From Gemmatimonadota bacterium (GTDB taxonomy: Bacteria > Gemmatimonadota > Gemmatimonadetes > Longimicrobiales > RSA9), in the NCBI GenBank assembly GCA_019689775.1, contig JADGGV010000114.1, positions 1 through 9,309 on the forward strand: a stretch of 9,309 bases of DNA, read 5' to 3'. Shown one piece after another: positions 1 through 5,490 of the stretch. The notes under the pieces are model-generated. The model was not told the origin of the DNA, did not search any database, and worked only from the letters and a program-made list of their open reading frames with translations. Position numbers and translations under genes: made by a program. Every line of letters begins with the position of its first letter. Position 1 is the stretch's first letter.

Positions 1-318
1 GGTCCCCTCCCCCCACCGGGCGTCCCTCCGGCTCACCGCCCGGGCTAACAACAGCCATTAAACCACAGAGCACACAGAGGACACCGAGACCCGGACTGCG
101 GCGTTTCGCAGAACAGAGATTTACGGAGAGAGAAAATACCAAAGGGATGGAAACAACGCGCGACAGCCGATTAACCGACGGATACGATGCAAGCGAATAC
201 ACACCACCACCTGCTCTACATTGATTTACTCTCCCCCTCTGCGTACCCTGTGCTCTCTGTGGCTTAAAAACTTTCCGTTTCTCGAGACCAGCCCACGCTC
301 CGGAGACCGTTCCCGCAA
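1..318. other. Non-coding region downstream of the second GWxTD gene
   Basis: No credible gene is present; an open frame at 221-601 on the + strand overlaps the real minus-strand gene and is its shadow. Positions 1-57 are GC-rich with a modest 7-bp stem (16-22 with 37-43, 14-nt loop). Positions 58-267 are the inverted-repeat element. Positions 268-318 hold two short palindromes (280-287 and 298-305) but no convincing terminator for the gene ending at 319. Confidence 0.6.
58..267. repeat. 210-bp non-coding element with diverged terminal inverted repeats
   Basis: The left end starts TTAAACCACAGAG (58-70). The right end, read on the opposite strand, starts TTAAGCCACAGAG (267-255), 12 of 13 identical. 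Weaker similarity continues for about 18 nt as degenerate CACAGAG/GCACAG-type repeats (left to 88, right to 237). The interior is purine-rich on the + strand at 111-135 and clearly less GC-rich than every gene here. No plausible coding frame is seen. ACCACAGAG-type inverted repeats are, as far as I recall, scattered between genes in many environmental genomes, so this is probably a small non-autonomous or REP-like repeat. Confidence 0.6.
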
Positions 319-2427
319 CTACTTGATCACCGCGAACTCCCGGCTCCGCCGCACCTCCGCCCCCCCGCCCGTCGTCGTCACCTCGATGCGGTACGTCCCC
401 GGCTCGAGCGTGCGCAGGTCCACGCGCCGCACGACCTGCATCACGCCGGCGGCGGACGGGTGCGCCTGCTCCGTGAACGAGAGCGAGATCGGCGCCGGGT
501 CCTTGCCGAAGAGCTTCTTCAGGGCGCCGCCGAGCCCGGAGCCAGCCATCGGCACGACCCGCAGCGTCGTGCGGAACTCGCTTTCGGGCTTCGCGTTGTA
601 GACCTCGTAGAAGAGCGTGATGACCGCGCCCTGCGGGAACTGCCGCGGCGGCACGAGGCCGAGATCGACGCCGTCGCGCTTCCACCCCTTGCCGGCGCCC
701 TCCGCGAGCACCAGGTCGCTCATCATGAGCGTGTCGCCGGAGAACGCGTCCACGCCGAGCGGGCCGCCGTAGGCCGTTCCCGCCTTCCGCCCCGCCGCCC
801 GCACGGCGACGTGGTGGCTGTACCCCTTCCCGGGCGGCAGCTCCAGCTCGAGCACCGCGCGGAGGTTCTCGCCCGCGCCCAGCGCCTGCGCGGCCCGGTA
901 GACGCGCTGCGAGTCCGCGCGGAACGAGCGGCCCGCCGCGGTGTCCGTGACCACGACGTCCATGTTCAGGCCGTAGAGCACACCGCTCTCGCCGGGCGAG
1001 GCCTCCAGTTCCCGGCCCGGCACCGCGAGCGCGACGACCAGGTCGGTGCGCCCGCCATCCCCCCGGAACGCGTACGTGTCGTAGTAGAACGGCAGCGGCG
1101 CGCCCAGATCCGGCGTGAAGCTGTCACGGCTCAGCGCCCGCGTCGTCGCCTGGGCGACGTCGGCGGCGAGCGTCTGCTCGGCCAGGCCGAGGTCGCGGAC
1201 CGCGGCCTCCAGCTCCTGCGGTGTCGGCTCGTTCTTGGACAGCATCACCGTGCGGCGATAGCGCGCCGCGAGCTGCCCGAACCGCGGCTCGAACGGCGCC
1301 CGATCCTCCAGGATCGCGAGCACGCGGTCCACGCACTGGTCGGACAGGCATGTGTCCTGGAGCCGCGGGCCGAGCGCGCGCAGCGGGTCCGGGAACAGCA
1401 TGAACTCCGACGTCCGGTTCGGCGACACGAAGTGCAGCATGAAGCCGCCGCCCGGCCGCCGGTAGTACCAGCTCTCGTTCGGCAGCGTCGCGGCCACCGT
1501 CCGGATGATCGTGTCCGGCGCGCCGTGCAACAGGTAGATCACGCCCCGGTCGTCCAGCCCGTCGACGTGGTACTGGAGCCGGATCGCCTCCGGGTCCGTG
1601 ATGTTCGCCTCCCGGCGGCTCGTGCGGCGGTACCGCTCCAGCGCCACCCGCAGCCGGTGATAGTGCTCCGCCACCCGCTCGCCGACGCCGACGCCGGACT
1701 CTGCCGCGCGCCGCGCCCAGAAGCGCCGGATCCACTCGCCGCGCGCGCTGTCGGTGTCCAGCGCGCCCCACTCCGCGCGCTCCGCCTCCCGCGCGATCGG
1801 CGACAGGTCCTCGTAGTACGCCTCGACCGCCAGCTTCGACGGCCCGTCCAGCCCGGCGAGGTACTGCCGCACGCCCGCGCTGTCGCGCCCGGCCTCGAAC
1901 GCCGCCCGCGCCGCCAGCAGGTGCGCCATCGCCGCATCGCCCCCCGCCGCCCGGTAGCGGGCGATGTAGCCGCCGACCGCCGTGTCGCCGAGCGCACCGG
2001 CCACCCGCGACCGCCACAGCCACAGCTCCGCCGGCGCGCCCGGCGCCGCCGTCGCCGCGCGCAGCGCCGCCGCGGCGTCGCGCAGGGCGTCGCCCTCCCT
2101 CGACGCGACGGCCAGCGCCGCCAGCTCCGACGCCGCCCCGGCGTGCGTGGAATCGCACGCGACCGCCCGGTCGAAGGCGTCGCGCGCCCGCGAGAGGTAG
2201 TCCTTGCCGACGGCGCCGCGCAGGTCCTCCCAGATCGTGAGGAAGTTCAGGATCCCCCACGGCGACGGAATCTTCGCCTCGCCGTGCGCCAGGATCTCCT
2301 TCCCACGTCGATACGCCGCCTCGGCGGCGCCCGCCCCGCACGGCGCCTGCGCGGCGAGCACGCCCGGGGCCAGCGCCAGCCCGACGAGCGCGATCGCCCC
2401 GCTCCGCCACGATCGGCTTCGCGACAT
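319..2427 (-). CDS. Exported GWxTD-domain protein with TPR-like N-terminus
   Basis: A 702-residue predicted exported protein of unknown function. Residues 1-26 are a signal peptide (Arg-rich start, hydrophobic core, LAA|Q27). Residues 30-200 are Ala-rich and helical, resembling tetratricopeptide repeats (for example YLSRARDAFDRAVACD at 77-92); I see no repeat strict enough to count. The GWxTD domain spans about 205-348: GEWIRRFWARR (230-240), DRGVIYLLHGAPD (293-305), SWYYRRPGGGFMLHFV (319-334) and FMLFPDP (342-348). The GW-x-TD motif itself has decayed to GLDD (290-293), so this is a divergent member. A linker with C360 and C365 leads to a beta-rich C-terminal half (447-702). That half resembles the N-terminal half of the upstream protein, including SDLVLAEG (570-577) and LFYEVY (605-610). 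ATG 2427 has a GAGGGAG-type site about 4 nt upstream, slightly close but usable. It is the last gene before a non-coding region and has no obvious intrinsic terminator after its TAG stop. Confidence 0.87.
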   Translation of the reverse strand: MSRSRSWRSGAIALVGLALAPGVLAAQAPCGAGAAEAAYRRGKEILAHGEAKIPSPWGILNFLTIWEDLRGAVGKDYLSRARDAFDRAVACDSTHAGAASELAALAVASREGDALRDAAAALRAATAAPGAPAELWLWRSRVAGALGDTAVGGYIARYRAAGGDAAMAHLLAARAAFEAGRDSAGVRQYLAGLDGPSKLAVEAYYEDLSPIAREAERAEWGALDTDSARGEWIRRFWARRAAESGVGVGERVAEHYHRLRVALERYRRTSRREANITDPEAIRLQYHVDGLDDRGVIYLLHGAPDTIIRTVAATLPNESWYYRRPGGGFMLHFVSPNRTSEFMLFPDPLRALGPRLQDTCLSDQCVDRVLAILEDRAPFEPRFGQLAARYRRTVMLSKNEPTPQELEAAVRDLGLAEQTLAADVAQATTRALSRDSFTPDLGAPLPFYYDTYAFRGDGGRTDLVVALAVPGRELEASPGESGVLYGLNMDVVVTDTAAGRSFRADSQRVYRAAQALGAGENLRAVLELELPPGKGYSHHVAVRAAGRKAGTAYGGPLGVDAFSGDTLMMSDLVLAEGAGKGWKRDGVDLGLVPPRQFPQGAVITLFYEVYNAKPESEFRTTLRVVPMAGSGLGGALKKLFGKDPAPISLSFTEQAHPSAAGVMQVVRRVDLRTLEPGTYRIEVTTTGGGAEVRRSREFAVIK

Positions 2428-2482
2428 TCCACTCCCTCGGCACGCGCGGCGCCCGACCGGCCGCCGCGTCGGGACGCGTCGC

Positions 2483-3892
2483 TCAGAAGCTCTGGATGAA
2501 CTCCAGCGTCTCCTGGTCGAAGAGCCGCTCCCAGTTCGGCACCCCCGGTTCCGTCTTGTCCGTCGAGTACACGAGCTGGTACGTCCCGCCGCCGCTCTGG
2601 TCGTAGAAGACGTACTTGTCGGCCCGCCCCTCGCTGTACTTCCACACCTCGAACGGGCGCGCGTACCCCTCGCGCCCCGTCACCGGGCGCGTGTACCGCT
2701 CCGCCGGCGGGCCGTGCAGGATGTAGATCCGCCCCCGCTCCGTCGCCCACCCCGGCCGCGTCTTCTCCTTGAACTCCCGGTTCGCGAATGCGACCCGCTC
2801 CATGTACCGCTCGTAGACCTCGTTCGGCGTGTTCGGCGTCGTGTCCAGCCGCGCCCACATCCGCTCGAGGTACCGCCGCTTCGCATCACCCGTCAGCGAC
2901 CGGTAGAACCGCACGTCCTCCTTCGTCGCCACGTACCCGCTCACCTCGAAGAGGCTGTCGATCTGCGCCTCCGTCTTCCCGTCGAACAGCCCGCCCACCG
3001 CCCGCGCCTCGACCGCCGGCACCACCGTGAACGACTGCTGCGTGCTGAACGTCGTGTCCGGGTAGCCGAAGCGCACGCTCAGCGTGTACGGCCCCGGCCG
3101 GATCCCGCCCAGCGGAAGCTGGAGCATCTCCAGCCCACCCCCCGCCGGGTACCGCCGGCGTCCGATCGGCCGCTCCTGGTGGAAGCCGTTCTCGCCGTCC
3201 AGCACCAGCGTCACCGTCGCCGTCGTGTCGGCCCGCCCCGCCGGCGGGTACACCTCCGTGTACAGCGCCAGCGACGGCTGGTTCGCCGGGATCACCCGCT
3301 GGAGGTCCGGCGTGATCAGCACGTTCCCCCGCTGAAGCTGCCCCGGCGCCGCGCTCTCCCCCTCCCGCAGCCGGCGGATCTCCTTCGCCAGCAGCAGGTC
3401 CCCGACCAGCGGCTTCGTCGCCGCCGTCGTGACCTGCCGCGACAGATGCACGCTGTCCCCGGTCACCGAGTCCGCCACCGCCATGTCCAGCCGGTACGCG
3501 CCCGGCACCAAGTCCACGGCCAGGTTCTCCACCGCCACCGCCGTCGCCGGGATCGGCCCCTTCGGCGTCACCACCTGCCGGCTCCACCGCTCCTGGTGCA
3601 GCACGTTCCCCTTGTCATCCGTGAAGGTGAGCCGCACCGCGTACGTCGCCGATTGCGTGTTCCCGTTCGCCACCGGCGAGAACGTCAGCCGGCCGAGCGG
3701 GATGCGCACGAAGCCGACGAGCGCCGTGAGGTTCGGGCTCCGCCAGTACCGGTACAGCACGAGCTGGCTCGTATCCGCTCCCGGTTCCTGGGCGGAGTGC
3801 GGCGCCCGATCTGTCGACGCCGCGGGCGCCGGCCGCGACGGCGCGCCGGCCGCGGCCTGCACCGCGACCGCGAGCGCGAGCACGAGATGCAT
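2483..3892 (-). CDS. Exported GWxTD-domain protein (beta-sandwich module first, GWxTD last)
   Basis: A 469-residue predicted exported protein; GWxTD-domain proteins have no established biochemical function that I know of. Residues 1-16 are a short hydrophobic signal peptide, followed by a Pro/Ala/Ser-rich linker to about 40. Residues 42-155 and 195-292 look like two beta-sandwich (Ig-like) domains joined by a segment with GDLLLAKE (164-171). Residues 318-445 are the GWxTD domain: YLERMWARLDTTPNTP, YMERVAFANREF, then GWATERGRIYILHGPP (381-396), FEVWKY (414-419) and YVFYDQSGGGTYQLV (427-441). The name-giving motif reads GWATE here, with Glu for Asp. ATG 3892 was chosen over the open frame upstream to 4138 because AAGGAGG lies 6 nt before it, a signal peptide starts there, and the upstream extension is Arg/Pro/Gly-rich with no protein-like character. 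The second GWxTD gene follows after 55 nt, so the two are probably co-transcribed. A 401-nt gap separates it from the porV-like gene. Confidence 0.87.
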   Translation of the reverse strand: MHLVLALAVAVQAAAGAPSRPAPAASTDRAPHSAQEPGADTSQLVLYRYWRSPNLTALVGFVRIPLGRLTFSPVANGNTQSATYAVRLTFTDDKGNVLHQERWSRQVVTPKGPIPATAVAVENLAVDLVPGAYRLDMAVADSVTGDSVHLSRQVTTAATKPLVGDLLLAKEIRRLREGESAAPGQLQRGNVLITPDLQRVIPANQPSLALYTEVYPPAGRADTTATVTLVLDGENGFHQERPIGRRRYPAGGGLEMLQLPLGGIRPGPYTLSVRFGYPDTTFSTQQSFTVVPAVEARAVGGLFDGKTEAQIDSLFEVSGYVATKEDVRFYRSLTGDAKRRYLERMWARLDTTPNTPNEVYERYMERVAFANREFKEKTRPGWATERGRIYILHGPPAERYTRPVTGREGYARPFEVWKYSEGRADKYVFYDQSGGGTYQLVYSTDKTEPGVPNWERLFDQETLEFIQSF

Positions 3893-3898
3893 CGATCC

Positions 3899-3905
3899 CC
3901 TCCTT
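3899..3905 (-). promoter_or_regulatory. Ribosome binding site fixing the 469-residue GWxTD start
   Basis: The minus strand reads AAGGAGG followed by 6 nt (GGATCG) and ATG at 3892-3890. This near-consensus Shine-Dalgarno site decides the start against the longer open frame that extends to 4138. Confidence 0.8.
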
Positions 3906-3935
3906 GTACGGACGATCCTGTGTGGCGGAATCCCT

Positions 3936-3941
3936 CTTATA
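3936..3941 (-). promoter_or_regulatory. Possible -10 promoter element for the GWxTD gene pair
   Basis: On the minus strand this reads TATAAG, five of six matches to the sigma-70 -10 consensus, and it is one of few AT-rich spots in the 401-nt gap. It lies about 44 nt upstream of the ATG at 3892, a normal distance. No recognisable -35 hexamer sits at 14-19 nt spacing and there is no extended -10 TG, so the call is tentative. Confidence 0.3.
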
Positions 3942-4222
3942 CGGCCCAACGCTCCGGAAGGTGCCCGCCCCCTGTCGCGCGGGATCCCGGCGAGGAAGCC
4001 GCCCCGCCCGGAAACCGCGGCGCCGGGGAGGGGACCGGCCCCGGCCGATGCCGCCCGCCCGGGTCGCCGCGCCGAGCCGGCCGGCGACCCCGGAACGGGC
4101 GACGGAGCGAGCACCGGACGGGACGAACCGGCCCCCATCGGCTGAACCGCGGCCGGCGTAGGTCCCGCGTGCGCCGCGACCAGTCACCGCACCGCCGGCG
4201 CCCGCACGACTCCGATGCGACG

Positions 4223-4256
4223 ACGCCCCGGCGGACCACGGGGTCCACCGGGGCGT
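4223..4256 (-). terminator. Strong hairpin after the porV-like gene, probable terminator
   Basis: Positions 4223-4237 pair with 4242-4256: 14 Watson-Crick pairs plus one G-U pair when transcribed from the minus strand, with a 4-nt loop. It starts 37 nt past the TAG stop of the porV-like gene, where a terminator would sit. No T-run follows, as is common in very GC-rich genomes. With the long gap after it, it most likely separates the cargo/porV unit from the GWxTD unit. Confidence 0.6.
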
Positions 4257-4293
4257 ACGGTGTCCTACGGGACCGGAGAACGCCGCCCGTCGG

Positions 4294-5412
4294 CTACCAG
4301 GTGACGCTCACGCTGAACATGTTGGTGTTCCCGAGGAACCCCATGTTCCGGTACGCGTAGTCGATGCTCAGCCCGAAGCCCTTCTCGGACGGCCGGTACC
4401 CGACGCCGCCGCCGAACGTCAGCCCGTCGCTCCCCTTGTCGCTGAAGTCGACGCCGCCGGCGCCCGTGAACGAGCGGTCCGGCTCATAGGCGTAGCCGCC
4501 GCGCAGCGCCAGGCTGACGCCCGTCGAGCCCGACGGGTGCAGGGTGTACTCCGCGCCCACCGCCGTCGACGTGCTGTTCTGCTGCGGCTGCCAGAACTCG
4601 CCGTTCAGCCACAGGCTGTTCGTCGCCGTGCTCACCGCCTCCCAGCCCAGCCCCACCTTGAACATCACCGGCAGCGCGAAGCTCTCCGCCGTCAGGTGCG
4701 CCTGGTCCTGCCGCGGCGGCTGGTTCGGGTCCGGGTTGTCGATCGACCGCACCAGCGCCGAGCCGTCCACCTTGATGTTCCCACCCAGGTTCAGGATGCT
4801 GAACGCGGCGCGGAACGGCTTCCCGGCCACCGTCGTGTGGTAGTTGCTGCCGATGTCGAAGGCGATCGTGCTCCCGCTCGTCTTGTACAGGCTCTCCTGC
4901 ACGAACTTCGCCGTACCGCCGAAGCTGAAGCGGTCCGTCACGTTCATGGCCAGCGTGCCGCCCGCCATGAACATGCTGTTACTGTAGAGCGAGCCCGTCC
5001 CCTCCGGCTGATCCTCCGTGTAGATCTCCTGCTCGCCGAAGGAAAAGCCGGCGAACTGCGCGCCCACGACCCAGGTGCCCAGCCCGAGCGGCACGACCAG
5101 CCCGCCCCACGTGTAGTTCGTGTCGGCGATGTACTGGAGCCGCGACAGGCTCGCCGCCGGCTGCTTCACCAGCGCCGCACCCGCCGGGTTCCAGTACAGC
5201 GCGCTCGGGTCGTCGGCCAGCGCCGAGTACGCCGTCCCGAGCGCCGTCGCGCGCGCGCCCACCGGAATGAGCAGGAACTCCCCGGCCTTCGTCCCGTACC
5301 CGATGTTGTTCCGGTTCTCCTCGACCCCCTGCGCCCAAGCCCGTCCGCTCCCCACCACCAGGGCGAGCGCGGCCGCCGCGAGCGCGGAGAGTCGCATCCT
5401 CGTTGGTTTCAT
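4294..5412 (-). CDS. PorV/PorQ-family outer-membrane beta-barrel protein
   Basis: A 372-residue outer-membrane protein of the PorV/PorQ family (FadL-like barrels). In T9SS bacteria, PorV collects cargo bearing C-terminal sorting domains at the outer membrane and passes it to the attachment complex. Residues 1-27 are a signal peptide ending AWA|Q28. The family's N-terminal signature is clear: IPVGARATALGTAY (49-62), then DDPSALYWNPAG (67-78). The rest alternates short beta strands with Gly/Asn/Ser turns, as in a barrel, and the chain ends FSVSVTW with a terminal aromatic residue typical of a BAM recognition strand. There is no cysteine. The frame stays open upstream to an ATG at 5475, but ATG 5412 has GGAG 7 nt upstream and starts a normal signal peptide, whereas the longer form begins with an Arg-rich stretch translated from the intercistronic hairpin. 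It follows the gene for a protein with a sorting-like domain, which fits a dedicated carrier. I cannot tell PorV from PorQ or a more distant paralogue. Confidence 0.9.
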   Translation of the reverse strand: MKPTRMRLSALAAAALALVVGSGRAWAQGVEENRNNIGYGTKAGEFLLIPVGARATALGTAYSALADDPSALYWNPAGAALVKQPAASLSRLQYIADTNYTWGGLVVPLGLGTWVVGAQFAGFSFGEQEIYTEDQPEGTGSLYSNSMFMAGGTLAMNVTDRFSFGGTAKFVQESLYKTSGSTIAFDIGSNYHTTVAGKPFRAAFSILNLGGNIKVDGSALVRSIDNPDPNQPPRQDQAHLTAESFALPVMFKVGLGWEAVSTATNSLWLNGEFWQPQQNSTSTAVGAEYTLHPSGSTGVSLALRGGYAYEPDRSFTGAGGVDFSDKGSDGLTFGGGVGYRPSEKGFGLSIDYAYRNMGFLGNTNMFSVSVTW

Positions 5413-5419
5413 CTCGCTT

Positions 5420-5423
5420 CTCC
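5420..5423 (-). promoter_or_regulatory. Ribosome binding site for the porV-like start
   Basis: GGAG on the minus strand lies 7 nt before ATG 5412. It supports this start over the in-frame ATG at 5475, which would place the intercistronic hairpin inside the coding region. Confidence 0.65.
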
Positions 5424-5437
5424 GTTCTCTCGCCCGC

Positions 5438-5472
5438 CCTCCGGCGCGCCGCGCCAGGCGGCGCGCCGGAGG
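5438..5472 (-). terminator. Perfect 15-bp hairpin between the cargo and porV-like genes
   Basis: Positions 5438-5452 and 5458-5472 are exact reverse complements, enclosing a 5-nt loop (35 nt in all). The stem begins 18 nt after the stop codon of the 1239-residue protein and ends 25 nt before the porV-like start. No T-run follows on the minus strand, so it is not a textbook intrinsic terminator. Plausible roles are partial termination, or a barrier to 3' exonucleases that sets different mRNA levels for the two genes. The structure is certain from sequence; the function is inferred. Confidence 0.6.
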
Positions 5473-5490
5473 CACGGTGGCGTGTGGAGG

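Larger units (their letters stand above)
3893..4293 (-). other. 401-nt GC-rich intergenic region between the porV-like and GWxTD genes
   Basis: No convincing gene lies here. The frame of the downstream GWxTD gene stays open to 4138 but is Arg/Pro/Gly-rich and has no good start. Near the porV-like end is the hairpin at 4223-4256; near the other end are a -10-like hexamer and a strong ribosome binding site. Between them (about 3960-4220) are only GC-rich stretches and short palindromes such as CGGGATCCCG at 3980-3989. I see no riboswitch or other leader RNA that I can name. Confidence 0.6.

Noticed and set aside
268..318. Intrinsic terminator after the 702-residue gene
   Set aside because: The palindromes at 298-305 and 280-287 are only 8 nt each with no loop, and the T-run near 270-266 does not directly follow a stable stem.
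2428..2482. Regulatory hairpin between the two GWxTD genes
   Set aside because: Only a 6-bp stem (2452-2457 with 2468-2473) with a 10-nt loop; expected by chance at this GC content.
460..2499. 679-residue open frame on the + strand opposite the 702-residue GWxTD gene
   Set aside because: Its product is dominated by Arg, Pro and Ala with no domain or signal peptide; it is the antisense shadow of a high-GC gene.
3893..4138. N-terminal extension of the 469-residue GWxTD protein
   Set aside because: No ribosome binding site or conserved sequence seen; it would bury the clear signal peptide that starts at 3892.
2204..4360. 718-residue open frame on the + strand
   Set aside because: Arg/Pro/His-rich product spanning several genes and gaps on the other strand, with no recognisable motif.
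5413..5475. N-terminal extension of the PorV-like protein
   Set aside because: It would translate the intercistronic hairpin into an Arg-rich stretch ahead of a normal signal peptide; ATG 5412 has its own ribosome binding site.
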